From positions 889,522 to 953,521 of the forward strand of contig NZ_MDKB01000002.1 in assembly GCF_001715295.1 (NCBI RefSeq): DNA of 64,000 nucleotides, in the 5' to 3' direction. How positions within the stretch are numbered: position 1 is the first letter of the stretch; each line of letters starts with the position of its first letter. The notes under the pieces are model-generated. The model was not told where the DNA came from and made no database searches. It was given only the letters and a program-made list of their open reading frames with translations. The position numbers were made by a program, and so were the translations under genes. Positions 25,909 to 34,133 of this stretch are shown one piece after another. The DNA comes from Streptomyces griseus. GTDB lineage: Bacteria > Actinomycetota > Actinomycetes > Streptomycetales > Streptomycetaceae.

Positions 25909-27018
25909 TCAGCGCGCGGGAATCACCGGAACGGGTGGTGGTGTCGGCTCCGCGCCGGACGTGGCCCCCGCGTCCGCATCGGGGTCCGCCCCGCGTTCGG
26001 CGCCGCTCGGTGGAGGAGATGTGCGGAAGGAGACCGAGGGGAGCGGCCCCCCGGCGTCCCGGCCGCTGTCCGCGCCGCTGTCGCCTTCCGCGCCGCCGGA
26101 GCCGTTCCCGTCGCCGCCGTTGTCCGCACCGTCGCTCCCGCTCCCGCTGCCGCGGCCCAGGACCCGGTCGCAGAAGCGCTCCAGGTTCCTTTCACCCTGA
26201 GCCAGTTCGGCCAGGCGGCGCTTCTCCGCACGGCTCAGGTCGTCGTCGCGGTAGGCCCGGCAGGCCCGGACCGACTTCGCGTACGCCTCGGCGGCGCGCT
26301 CTCCCGCGGAGGCGTCGGGCAGCCCGCGCTCCTCGCCGGTGCCCCTGGAGCCGTCGGGATCCGGGCCGGCTTCCGGGGTGCCGGTGTCCTGTCCCGGCCC
26401 GGCCGGGTCGTGGCCGGGCCCGGGCTCCTCGGCGTCCGGACCGGCCGGACCGTCCGTCGACCGGGCGCCGGGCGGGTCGGAGACACCGGGCGGGCCGGAC
26501 GGGCGGGCCGAGGCCCCGGCGGGGGCGGAGGCGTCGGCGCCCTGTTCCTCCGGGGAGGCCGCCGCGGAGACGGAGGCGGCCGGGGCCGGGCCGTCGTGGC
26601 CGCCGAAGGGCACGGGCAGCATTCCCGTACCGCCGGCGACCGCCACACCGCCGAGAGCGCACCCTGCGAGCGACACCGCGAGGCCGTAGCGCACCGGGCG
26701 GGTCCAGCGGGGGCGCCGTGAGGGCGCCGTACGCGTCGCGCCGATCCGTACGGCCTGCGGGGCGTCGCGCCTGCCCGCCGGGGCTTCGGGGCTCACGGCG
26801 TCCCGCCCGCCGGCCCGGTACACCCGGAAGGCGGCCAGGGCCGCCGCCTCGCCGGGGAGTTCCGCACCGGAGGGGCGCGGGGTCCGCACCCCGCGCAGCG
26901 CTGCCTCCAGCCGCCGGCTTCCGCTCCTGGCGTGATCGTCGACGGGTTCGACGGACTCACCGCGGAGCAGGCACTCCGCCGCGTCCGCGTCGAGCCACTC
27001 GTCCCGCTCGTCGGCCAT
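25909..27018 (-). CDS. single-pass membrane protein, putative partner of the ECF sigma factor
   Basis: A 369-residue protein with a cytoplasmic N-terminal domain (1-108), one membrane segment (about 111-134) ending in GGVAVAGGTGMLPVPF, a long Pro/Gly/Ser/Asp-rich extracytoplasmic linker, a small domain with two Cys (RACRAYRDDD...LERFCDRVLG, about 260-300), and a low-complexity tail. Its ATG shares one base with the sigma stop codon (TGATG), the usual arrangement for a regulator of the sigma factor. It lacks the HXXXCXXC zinc motif of ZAS anti-sigma factors. It is homologous in layout to 28534-29430. The anti-sigma role is inferred from context only. Confidence 0.7.
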   Translation of the reverse strand: MADERDEWLDADAAECLLRGESVEPVDDHARSGSRRLEAALRGVRTPRPSGAELPGEAAALAAFRVYRAGGRDAVSPEAPAGRRDAPQAVRIGATRTAPSRRPRWTRPVRYGLAVSLAGCALGGVAVAGGTGMLPVPFGGHDGPAPAASVSAAASPEEQGADASAPAGASARPSGPPGVSDPPGARSTDGPAGPDAEEPGPGHDPAGPGQDTGTPEAGPDPDGSRGTGEERGLPDASAGERAAEAYAKSVRACRAYRDDDLSRAEKRRLAELAQGERNLERFCDRVLGRGSGSGSDGADNGGDGNGSGGAEGDSGADSGRDAGGPLPSVSFRTSPPPSGAERGADPDADAGATSGAEPTPPPVPVIPAR

Positions 27019-27701
27019 CACATGTCCTTCTGCGTCCACGGACGCGAATGCGTCACACCGGCGGGCGCCGCCCCACCGTCTCGGCCGGGGCGCTGGGCGG
27101 GCACGGCGCCCAGCTCGGCCGCTCCTGCCGGAATCCCGTCCTCCGTAGGATGCTCGGCGCCGAGCAGTTCCGCCAGCCGCTTCAGCCCGCGGTGTGCGGC
27201 CGTGCGCACCGCGCCGGGACGCTTGCCCAGCGTCCGGGCGGCGCTCTTCGCGTCCAGCCCGACGACCACGCGCAGGACGACGGCCTCGGCCTGGTCCTGC
27301 GGCAGCTGGGCGATGAGGGAGAGGGTGCGGCTGGTGGCGAGGGACTCCATCGCCTCGCCGGCCGTGTCGGACGCGGCGGGTTCCTCGACGAGTTCGCTCT
27401 CGTCGCCGCCGGGCACCGGGCGCCTGCCGCGCATCCGTATGTGGTCGAGCGAGCGGTTGCGCGCGATGCGGGCCGCCCAGCCGCGGAACCGGTCGGCGTC
27501 CCCGCTGAACTTCTCGAGGTCACGGGCTATCTGCAGCCAGGACTCGGACGCCACGTCCTCCGCGTCGGGCTCCCCGACCAGCGTCCGTATGTAGCCCAGC
27601 AGCCGCGGGTGCACGGCGCGGTACACAGTCCGGAAGGCGTCCTCGTCCCCGTCCTGTGCCGCGAGCACCGCGGCGGTCAGCTCCGCGTCGTCCCCCAGCA
27701 C
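27018..27701 (-). CDS. ECF (sigma-70 family) RNA polymerase sigma factor
   Basis: A 227-residue ECF sigma factor. Region 2 reads DEDAFRTVYRAVHPRLLGYIRTLVGEPDAEDVASESWLQIARDL, FRGWAARIARNRSLDHIR; region 4 reads LPQDQAEAVVLRVVVGLDAKSAARTLGKRPGAVRTAAHRGLKRL. GTG 27701 is chosen because homology begins there; the frame stays open far upstream without coding character. It is a close paralogue of the sigma factor at 29427-30056. The upstream region has only a loose version (27833-27858) of the promoter-like element found before that gene. Confidence 0.9.
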   Translation of the reverse strand: MLGDDAELTAAVLAAQDGDEDAFRTVYRAVHPRLLGYIRTLVGEPDAEDVASESWLQIARDLEKFSGDADRFRGWAARIARNRSLDHIRMRGRRPVPGGDESELVEEPAASDTAGEAMESLATSRTLSLIAQLPQDQAEAVVLRVVVGLDAKSAARTLGKRPGAVRTAAHRGLKRLAELLGAEHPTEDGIPAGAAELGAVPAQRPGRDGGAAPAGVTHSRPWTQKDM

Positions 27702-28533
27702 TCTCTCAACCCGCCCCGCTGATCCGTATCGCAGCTGGTCATCGCTGCCGCGCCACCCTGCGCGACTCAGCACGCTACGTGGTCGGACGGTACCGCGTCC
27801 ATGACTTGTACAACCCGCAACCGTCTCCTGACGCAGCGCGGTGTGACAGAAAACGCACCGGTGGCGCTGACATGAGTACGGGGTCGCACCGCGGCTCCGT
27901 GGAAGACGGCCGGGGCCTCTCCTGTGGGGGGTGGCGGCCCCGGTCGTCGTCCCTCTCCCCTCCTCCGCCTGGCACGGACCGGCAAGGCCTGCGTGTGCGG
28001 GGGCACCGATCTTTTGAGGGACCAGCGCGTGGCCGAGGCGGCGCGCACCCCGGACCGACGACGCGAAGAGGACCGGCCTCGCCCCGTGGGGAGAAGCCGC
28101 CGCGGACGACCCGACCGGCGACACGCTCTTGCGTGGGCGGCTCGTTCCTCCGCGCGACATCGCCCTCGGCGTCCTGACCGATCTGACCGAACCGGAGACC
28201 GACCCTCTCGGGCTTCCCAACGCATCCCTCGTCCCCCGGCCCGACCGCCGCCGCCTGCGGATGGGCGCCCACCGCCTGATCCACCCGACCGACAGCGGCG
28301 AGCCGGTGGCACGGGTGGTGCACGTCGGACGTCGCTCCCCGCCCACGGCGCCTGAACGCCGCTGACGTCGGTCCGGGCTGTCCGGCACGGGTCGGGGCTC
28401 CGGGAGTCCGGTCCCGCCCCCCTTGCCCGTATCGAGGCTCCACGGCTCGAACAGGCCGGTGCGGCAGCCCCGGTCGTCGCTCCCCCGCCCACGCGCGGAC
28501 CGGGCGCCGGAGTCCTCCGCCGGTGCCGGCGGA
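27702..28533. other. 832-bp region between the two sigma modules
   Basis: No intact gene is recognised. The part next to the sigma start (27780-27860) is less GC-rich and probably holds its promoter. The part from about 27924 to 28365 looks like a frameshifted plus-strand coding remnant. Confidence 0.5.
27924..28365 (+). pseudogene. possible frameshifted remnant of an unknown gene
   Basis: Two plus-strand segments with Streptomyces-like codon use abut in different frames. The first (GTG 27924 to about 28053) gives LLRLARTGKACVCGGTDLL and RDQRVAEAART; the second (from about 28050 in another frame) gives DDAKRTGLAPWGEAAADD, RDIALGVLTDLTEPETDPLG, and ends at TGA 28363-28365. One frameshift between them would join both into a product of about 145 residues. 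No family is recognised. It could equally be two unrelated chance frames in GC-rich DNA. Confidence 0.25.
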
Positions 28534-29430
28534 TCAGCCGGGGGCGGAGTTGTCCCCCTTCGGCGCGCCCTTCGCGTTGCCGCTCCTGTTCCCGCCGGCG
28601 TTGCCGTTCGCGTTACCGTTCGAGCCGCTGCTCGCGTTACTTCCGGCGTTCCCGTTCGACCCGGCGTTCGCGTCGGTGCTCCCGCTCGACCCGCCGTTCG
28701 AGCCGCTGCTCGCGTTGCTGTCCGCCTTGCCGTTCCCCGGTGTCGGCCGCGCGGAGTTGCGGGCCTTGCCCTCCCCGGGCTGCGCGTCCCCCCTCTTCTC
28801 CTGGGACGCCGGTCCGAGCAGCGCGTCACAGTACGCGCGGACCTCCGCGGGTCCGCCCGCGGCCGATTCCAGCCGGTCGAACGCGGTGGAGTGGGTGGCC
28901 TTCCCGCCGTTCCCGGCCTTGCGGTACGCCTCGCAGAGCGCGCCGTCGCCCGGCCCCCGGGACGGACCTCCGGTGGGCTGCCCCGCTCCCGGAGCCGCCG
29001 TGGGAGGGCGCGGCGTCACGGAGCCGTCAGCGCCCCGGGCCGGTGCGGCGGGTGTCGCCGTAGCGCTGTGGACGGGACGTACGGGCTCCCGCGGATCGGG
29101 CCGGTCGAACGGGCTCGGCAGGACGCCCGAGTTGGCGGCCACCGCCACCCCGCCGAGCGTCGCCGCGATCACGAACCCGCCCAGCAGCATCCGGGCCGGG
29201 CGTGCGCGCCGCGCGGAGGCGGGCCGCCAGTCGTCGCGCCTGCGCCTCCTGAGCAGGGGGGTACGGGCGGCGTGCACTCCGCCGTCCCGCGCCGACCGGA
29301 ACGCTTCGAGCGCCCGCTCCTCGTCCTCGGGGCGGACCGTTCCGGCGCGCTGCGCGGCTGCCAGGAACGCGGCCAACGCGGGTGTGTCCGGCAGCTTCTC
29401 CGGATCCGACGGCTGAGACGCGTATGTCAT
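28534..29430 (-). CDS. single-pass membrane protein with Asn/Gly/Ser-rich tail, putative sigma partner
   Basis: A 298-residue paralogue of 25909-27018: cytoplasmic N-terminal part with an acidic/Ala-rich helix (1-50), Arg-rich stretch before one membrane segment (about 81-104) followed by GGVAVAANSGVLPSPF, then a linker and a two-Cys domain (GALCEAYRKAGNG...VRAYCDALLG). The last 75 residues are a low-complexity tail of Asn, Gly, Ser and Ala repeats. It overlaps the sigma stop by 4 bases (ATGA). No zinc-binding anti-sigma motif is present. An extracytoplasmic signal-sensing role is plausible but unproven. Confidence 0.7.
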   Translation of the reverse strand: MTYASQPSDPEKLPDTPALAAFLAAAQRAGTVRPEDEERALEAFRSARDGGVHAARTPLLRRRRRDDWRPASARRARPARMLLGGFVIAATLGGVAVAANSGVLPSPFDRPDPREPVRPVHSATATPAAPARGADGSVTPRPPTAAPGAGQPTGGPSRGPGDGALCEAYRKAGNGGKATHSTAFDRLESAAGGPAEVRAYCDALLGPASQEKRGDAQPGEGKARNSARPTPGNGKADSNASSGSNGGSSGSTDANAGSNGNAGSNASSGSNGNANGNAGGNRSGNAKGAPKGDNSAPG

Positions 29431-30056
29431 GGCTCCTCACCCAGCGTACGGCGCACGTCGTCCGTCACATCGCCCGGTCCGCTGCCCGGGGTCAACTGCT
29501 CGGCCAGCCTCTTGAGTCCGCGGTAGGCCGAGGTGCGTACCGCCCCCGAACGCTTGCCGAGCACGCGTGCCGCCGCCGGTCCGTCGAGGCCGACGACCAC
29601 CCTCAGCAGTACGGCCTCGGCCTGTTCCCGGGGCAGCGTACGGATCATCGCCAGCGCCGCCTCGGTCGAGAGGGTCTCCAGCGCCGCGGCGGCCGTGTCG
29701 TGCCCGCCCGGCAGTTGCAGCACGTCCTGTTCCAGCAGTCCGGTACGCGGCCGGCGCGTCTGCTTCCTCAGGTGGTCGAGCGCGCGGTGACGGGCGATCA
29801 TCGCGGTCCAGCCGCGGAACCCGGCACCGTCACCACGGAAACGTCCCAGGTCCCGGGCGATCTCCAGCCAGGCGTCGGAGGCCACGTCCTCGGCGTCCTC
29901 ACCGACGAGGCCGCGTACGTAGACGAGGAGGCCGGGGTGCACCATGCGGTAGGCGGCGGCGAAGGCGTCCTCGTCCCCCTGCTGGGCGCGCTCGACGACA
30001 GCGGTGAGCTCGGCGTCGTACGTACGCCCGCGGCACTGCTCCCCGGCCTTGCCCAC
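29427..30056 (-). CDS. ECF (sigma-70 family) RNA polymerase sigma factor, second module
   Basis: A 209-residue ECF sigma factor with region 2 (GDEDAFAAAYRMVHPGLLVYVRGLVGEDAEDVASDAWLEIARDLGRF) and region 4 (LPREQAEAVLLRVVVGLDGPAAARVLGKRSGAVRTSAYRGLKRLAEQL). It closely resembles the first sigma factor, indicating duplication of a sigma/membrane module. GTG 30056 follows GGAGA at short spacing. A promoter-like element (copy B) starts about 100 bp upstream and may represent autoregulation. Confidence 0.9.
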   Translation of the reverse strand: MGKAGEQCRGRTYDAELTAVVERAQQGDEDAFAAAYRMVHPGLLVYVRGLVGEDAEDVASDAWLEIARDLGRFRGDGAGFRGWTAMIARHRALDHLRKQTRRPRTGLLEQDVLQLPGGHDTAAAALETLSTEAALAMIRTLPREQAEAVLLRVVVGLDGPAAARVLGKRSGAVRTSAYRGLKRLAEQLTPGSGPGDVTDDVRRTLGEEP

Positions 30057-30155
30057 ACATCTCCACTCAGAACCTGGTCCGGCACCGTCACCGTGCCGTC
30101 GTACGACCCTGCGGCGTCCGCCCCAACTCCGTTCACAGCACGGCCTATTACCCTC

Positions 30156-30181
30156 TGCGCCGGGACGCGCGGAAACGTCAC
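30156..30181 (-). promoter_or_regulatory. ECF-type promoter-like element, copy B
   Basis: TGCGCC-N15-GTCAC on the plus strand with GGAAAC before the GTCAC, 100 bp before the GTG of the second sigma gene. Spacing is identical in copies A and C. Confidence 0.45.
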
Positions 30182-30336
30182 AGGCCGCTGCCGCGCCCGC
30201 GCCCGGCACCCTGCGGACACCGCCGGACGGCCCGGCACGTGTGACACCGGAGGCCGGGACGTCGCTGGGTACATCGGGCCGTCCTCCACCGGCCCCGGCC
30301 GGTACACCCCCGCGTCCTGCCGAACACCCCGAGGCG

Positions 30337-30370
30337 CCGGAGCCCCTCGCCCTGACACGGGGGGCTCCGG
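30337..30370 (-). terminator. terminator hairpin after unknown gene
   Basis: A perfect 10-bp stem (CCGGAGCCCC at 30337-30346 with 30361-30370) and 14-nt loop, 22 bp past the stop of the gene at 30393-30974. Confidence 0.55.
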
Positions 30371-30392
30371 TCCCGCACCGCGCGGCCCGGGC

Positions 30393-30974
30393 TCAGGACC
30401 TGCCGCGGGTCCGGCGTGCCATCACCGCGCGCAGCACGCGCCGTCCCTCGGTCGACAGTTCGAGCACCCGGAGCAGGCCCGCCCCGCTGCCGGGCGTGCC
30501 CGAGGTCTCCGCGAGCATGTCCAGGATCTGGATCTGGCGGCGCAGTTCACCCGTGACGAGCGGGCCGGCACCCTCGTCGTCGCCCGCCCGGCAGCGGCTG
30601 AGCAGAGCGGCGCCGTCCCCGGCCGCGCCCACGCCCGGGAGGTCGAACTGCCGGTGGATGTCCAGCGCGACGGACGAGCAGGCGTCGGCCCATCCCCGCA
30701 GCGGTCCCGCGGCGAAGTCGGAGGGCGCGGCTCCGAGCATCGCGCGGACCTGGACGGCCGGCCCGTCCGTGATGTCCACGCCCTCCAACGCCTCCCGGAC
30801 GGCCACCAGCCGGTCTGCCCACTGCCGGCCGTCCTCGCAGCTCGCCCAGAGCGGGCGCAGCGGCTCCGGAGCCTCGCCCTCGGTGAGCAGCGGCAGGCAG
30901 CGGTCCAGACAGGCGAGCCCGCTCGCGGCCAGCCCTCGCTCGTCGGCAAGAGCGATCAGCTCCAGCAGGCTCAT
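30393..30974 (-). CDS. hypothetical protein
   Basis: A 193-residue soluble, mostly helical protein with no recognised family, signal peptide or membrane segment. It opens MSLLELIALADERGLAASGLACLDRCLPLL and has several Cys (about residues 22, 26, 47, 99 and 131) without a metal-binding spacing. The ATG at 30974 follows GAGGGGAG. Promoter-like copy C lies 91 bp upstream at nearly the same distance as copy B from the sigma gene, so this gene may be a target of the adjacent ECF sigma factor. Nothing else suggests its role. Confidence 0.65.
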   Translation of the reverse strand: MSLLELIALADERGLAASGLACLDRCLPLLTEGEAPEPLRPLWASCEDGRQWADRLVAVREALEGVDITDGPAVQVRAMLGAAPSDFAAGPLRGWADACSSVALDIHRQFDLPGVGAAGDGAALLSRCRAGDDEGAGPLVTGELRRQIQILDMLAETSGTPGSGAGLLRVLELSTEGRRVLRAVMARRTRGRS

Positions 30975-31064
30975 GGGCGTCTCCCCTCGGTCCGGAAGCC
31001 GGCTCCGTCGGGGACCGACACGGCCGGAACACAGCGGGACGCTGCGCTTCCTGTTACCGCGTAC

Positions 31065-31090
31065 TGCGCCAGATGGCCGAAAATCGTCAC
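31065..31090 (-). promoter_or_regulatory. ECF-type promoter-like element, copy C
   Basis: TGCGCC-N15-GTCAC on the plus strand; GTACTGCGCC at 31061-31070 is shared with copy A except for nothing more than flanking bases. It lies 91 bp before the ATG of the unknown gene. Confidence 0.45.
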
Positions 31091-31388
31091 TCATGCGGCC
31101 ATGGAAGACGTCACGGAAGACGCCTGGACGAGCTCACCATGCCCCGGGCACCCCTGTGACGCCAGGAAATGCACGCCCGGCGGACGCTCCGGACGCCCAT
31201 CGGGCAGGAGGGCGGGCAGGGGCCGCCCACGGACACTGTGACCGGTTTCCGCCCTACCGCAAAGCCTGGAGCGGACGTCCCGGAAGGGGACGTGGCGGTG
31301 ACGGACGCTCCGCGGAGGGGCCGCAACCCCCGCCGCGCGGAACCACGCAGCCACACCCGCGCCGGCGCTTCGCTGAGCTCGGCGCTCT

Positions 31389-31417
31389 GCCGCGCGCCCC
31401 TCTCCGGGGCGCGCGGC
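31389..31417 (-). terminator. terminator hairpin after hexosaminidase gene
   Basis: A perfect 12-bp stem (31389-31400 with 31406-31417) and 5-nt loop, 20 bp past the stop codon. Confidence 0.75.
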
Positions 31418-31437
31418 ACGCCGTACCCGGCGTCCGC

Positions 31438-33033
31438 TCAGCCGGAGGACGCGGTGCTGTCGGCGAGCTGGGTGAACTGCGCCCAGCTGAGCTTCGGCTT
31501 CCGCGGATCCCACAGCTTCTGGGAGATCGCGTTGAGCGGCATGCGGATGCCGTCGGCCACCTGCTGCGGAGTCTGCGCGTTCGGGAAGTCCCCCCAGACC
31601 GCGAACCGGCCGCCGAGGATCTGCTTCGAGTACCGCGCGGCCACCGGCTGGGTACCGCGCAGGACGAGCGGGGTCCACTGCTCGTAGATCCGCTGCCCCG
31701 TCGGGTAGACGAAGTCGTTGGGCTGGCCGAGCACGTAGTAGAGGTACTCGTCGTTGAGGTTGATCACCTTGCGGCCCTCGGCCAGGTACTCCTGCGGCGG
31801 CCGGGCGCCGATCTCCTTGCCCGTCCAGTACTCGACCTCGATGCCCTGGTCTGCGGTGACCGTGCCGCCGGTGAAGAAGCCGTCGTTCCACGCCTTCGGG
31901 ATCTTCCGTGCGTCGCGGACGACCGCCGCCCGGTCGTTCAGCCAGCCCTCCGCCAGGTCCTGGACCGTGGCACCGCTCCCGTACTTCTCGCGGGCGGCGG
32001 CGGCCAGCTGCGGGTAGGAGGCCTGCGGACTGCTGACGGTGAGCGCCTGGTACTCGTCCGCGCCGACGTGGAACCACCGCCCCGGGAAGAGCTCGGTGTA
32101 CTCGCGCAGCAGGTCGTCGACGATCCGGGCCGCTTCGGGCTTCGAGATGTCGATGGCGCCCTGCCGGGGCGTGCCCTGGGTGTTGCGCAGCTGGAGATCG
32201 GGGTGGGCCCGCAGGACGGCGCCCAGGTGCCCGGGCGAGTCGATCTCGCCCACCACCGTGATGTGGAGGCTCGCGGCGAGCTTCAGGATCCGGCGGACCT
32301 CGGCCTTGGTGAGGTGCTCCGCGGAGACGACCTCCGGATGGGAGTCTGACTCGATGCGGAAGGCCTGGTCGTCGGAGAAGTGCAGGCCGAGCTGGTTGAG
32401 CTTGAGGTCGGCCATCTCCCGCAGCCGGTCCTCGATCCAGGCGGCGGAGTAGTGCTTGCGCGCGATGTCGAGGTTGAGCCCGCGCTGGGGACGGTCGGGG
32501 GCGTCCCGCACCACGCCCTCGGGCATGGTGCCGTCGGCGTTGAGCGACTGCCTGAGGGTGCGGGTCCCGTAGAAGACGCCCGCCTCGTCGGGGCCGCTGA
32601 TCGTGACCCGGCCGCCCTCGGCCTTCAGGGTGTACGACTCCGGAGCACCCCGCCCGGGGGTCCCGAGCGCGAGTTCGACGTCGCCCGCCCGCGCCGCGGT
32701 CTCGCCCCGGTAGCGGATCTTCAGCTCCTTGGCCAGCAGCTGCGCCTCGTCGGTGAGCTGGGGGTCGGCGGCGACGACGCCGCTGTCACCGGACGGCTTC
32801 CAGCCGGGGCCGCGCGCGGGAGTGTGCTCGCGGACGGCCGGTATCGTCCGCGGCGCCGTGGAGAGCGGGTAGCTCCGGGTGGGTGACGGCGAGGCGGAGG
32901 CGGACGACGAGGAGGCCGCGCCGTTCCGGGGCCCCGAACCGGATCCGTCGGGCCAGACGACAACGGTGAGGGTGACGGCGGCTACCGCCGTGACGGCCGC
33001 GCCGGCCACCAGGGCTCCACGTGAGGGCGACAT
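31438..33033 (-). CDS. exported beta-N-acetylhexosaminidase (GH20)
   Basis: A 531-residue family 20 glycoside hydrolase removing terminal GlcNAc/GalNAc. It has an N-terminal membrane segment (about 7-27) acting as signal or anchor, a Ser/Pro linker, a GH20b-type N-domain (about 70-180) and the catalytic barrel beginning RGLNLDIARKHYS. The catalytic Asp-Glu pair lies in HVGADEY (Asp326, Glu327); HFSDDQAFRIES and GEIDSPGHLGA are also typical. There is no lipobox Cys, and no clear signal-peptidase site after the hydrophobic segment, so it may stay membrane-anchored. It probably acts on chitin or peptidoglycan fragments outside the cell. Confidence 0.92.
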   Translation of the reverse strand: MSPSRGALVAGAAVTAVAAVTLTVVVWPDGSGSGPRNGAASSSSASASPSPTRSYPLSTAPRTIPAVREHTPARGPGWKPSGDSGVVAADPQLTDEAQLLAKELKIRYRGETAARAGDVELALGTPGRGAPESYTLKAEGGRVTISGPDEAGVFYGTRTLRQSLNADGTMPEGVVRDAPDRPQRGLNLDIARKHYSAAWIEDRLREMADLKLNQLGLHFSDDQAFRIESDSHPEVVSAEHLTKAEVRRILKLAASLHITVVGEIDSPGHLGAVLRAHPDLQLRNTQGTPRQGAIDISKPEAARIVDDLLREYTELFPGRWFHVGADEYQALTVSSPQASYPQLAAAAREKYGSGATVQDLAEGWLNDRAAVVRDARKIPKAWNDGFFTGGTVTADQGIEVEYWTGKEIGARPPQEYLAEGRKVINLNDEYLYYVLGQPNDFVYPTGQRIYEQWTPLVLRGTQPVAARYSKQILGGRFAVWGDFPNAQTPQQVADGIRMPLNAISQKLWDPRKPKLSWAQFTQLADSTASSG

Positions 33034-33430
33034 CGGTCAGAATCCTCCGGATCGAGGGAGAAAGAGATCAAAGATAGGGAGAAAGTCGGGCAATCTTCCC
33101 ATTGGTTCGTCCATCAGGCGTTCCGAAACTCTCCCGTACGGGTGAATTTCGCGCACGATTCGGGCGCTTGTCGCCCGGTCTCGTTAGCGTTACGGCACAT
33201 TCGTCTCGGCCTTCACTCCTGTCCCGAGCAACCTCGCCGCTCCACGGCCCGTCTCCCCGGGCACAGCCGTCATCGATTTCGAGGAGTTTCCGCTGTCCAG
33301 GTCCAGCGAGCCCCACGCCGGCCTGCCGGAGCGACCGCGGCCGGCCGGGCGCCCGGCCCTTCCCGTCCAGAGCCGCGGACCCGCACAGGTCCCGGAGGAG
33401 ATCCCGGCGGAGCACCGGGTTCCGCAATCA
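33034..33430. other. divergent intergenic region between hexosaminidase and OHCU decarboxylase genes
   Basis: About 400 bp, clearly less GC-rich in 33034-33200 and so likely to carry both promoters. From 33293 the frame of the downstream gene is already open and codon use looks coding; GAGGAG at 33281-33286 lies 6 nt before an in-frame CTG at 33293, so the gene may start there. Confidence 0.45.
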
Positions 33431-33967
33431 GTGTCGGGGAGCGGACGCGTAAACGCCTACTCGAGCGGACTCGACCGCTTCAACGCCTGGCCGGAAGAGT
33501 TCGCCGAGGCGGCCCTGCTGGAGTGCTGCGGCAGCCGGCGCTGGGCGCTGCGGATGGCGGCCCACCGCCCGTACCCGGACCTCGGCTCCCTGCTCGCCGC
33601 CTCCGACGAGGCGGGGTACGACCTCGCACCCGCCGACATCGCCGAGGCGCTCGCCGCGGAGAGCGCCACCTGCCTGCACCACGCCGCGCCCCGCGCCGCC
33701 CATCTGGCGCTCCGGGCCGCGCACGCCGCCTACGAGAGCCGCTTCGGCCACGTCTTCGTGATCTGCCTGGACGGCCTGCCGCCCTCCCAGCACGTGGACC
33801 AGGTGCTGGCGGCCATCCGCACCCGGCTCGCGCACGACCCGGACGAGGAGCGGGCGCTCACGGCGGAGGAGACCCGGCGACTCGCCCGGGCCCGCCTCAC
33901 GGAACTGGTGGCGGCGGCGGGCCGGGACCACAGCCCGTTCCGACCCGTGGCATATGGTCCGCGATAG
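33431..33967 (+). CDS. 2-oxo-4-hydroxy-4-carboxy-5-ureidoimidazoline (OHCU) decarboxylase
   Basis: At least 178 residues of the OHCU decarboxylase family, which converts OHCU to S-allantoin in urate breakdown. Recognisable are LDRFNAWPEEFAEAALLECCGSRRWA, MAAHRPYPDLGSLLAASDEA (catalytic-type His), and YESRFGHVFVICLDGLPPSQ. GTG at 33431 is the conservative start but lacks a ribosome binding site; an upstream CTG at 33293 with GAGGAG would add 46 residues. No other urate gene is nearby, so the gene is isolated from its pathway here. Confidence 0.82.
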   Translation: MSGSGRVNAYSSGLDRFNAWPEEFAEAALLECCGSRRWALRMAAHRPYPDLGSLLAASDEAGYDLAPADIAEALAAESATCLHHAAPRAAHLALRAAHAAYESRFGHVFVICLDGLPPSQHVDQVLAAIRTRLAHDPDEERALTAEETRRLARARLTELVAAAGRDHSPFRPVAYGPR

Positions 33968-34133
33968 CCCGTCCGTGCCTCTTTGATTGCCACATTGATC
34001 ACACCAGAGGCCCCGCCGCCATGGAACCGACAAAGCGTCGCTACGATGGCCGGGGCCGGTGGACCGTACCCGGCCGGGTCAGACCGACAGTCAAGCCGGC
34101 CGGCCCCAATCCCCGCTCCCGGAGGGTTCTTCC

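Larger units (their letters stand above)
30057..30392. other. intergenic region upstream of second sigma gene
   Basis: 336 bp without a gene. It contains promoter-like copy B (30156-30181) and the terminator of the upstream unknown gene (30337-30370). Confidence 0.6.
30975..31437. other. intergenic region upstream of unknown gene
   Basis: 463 bp with no recognised gene. It holds promoter-like copy C (31065-31090) and the hexosaminidase terminator (31389-31417). The stretch 31100-31380 has open frames but no similarity or codon pattern that supports coding. Confidence 0.5.

Noticed and set aside
27831..27858. Fourth copy of the ECF promoter-like element before the first sigma gene
   Set aside because: Only GAAAAC and a nearby GCGC match; neither TGCGCC nor GTCAC is present at the fixed spacing.
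27702..28829. N-terminal extension of the first ECF sigma factor
   Set aside because: ECF sigma factors are about 200 residues; sequence before 27701 is Arg/Gly/Pro rich with no domain, and it crosses the separate membrane-partner gene region.
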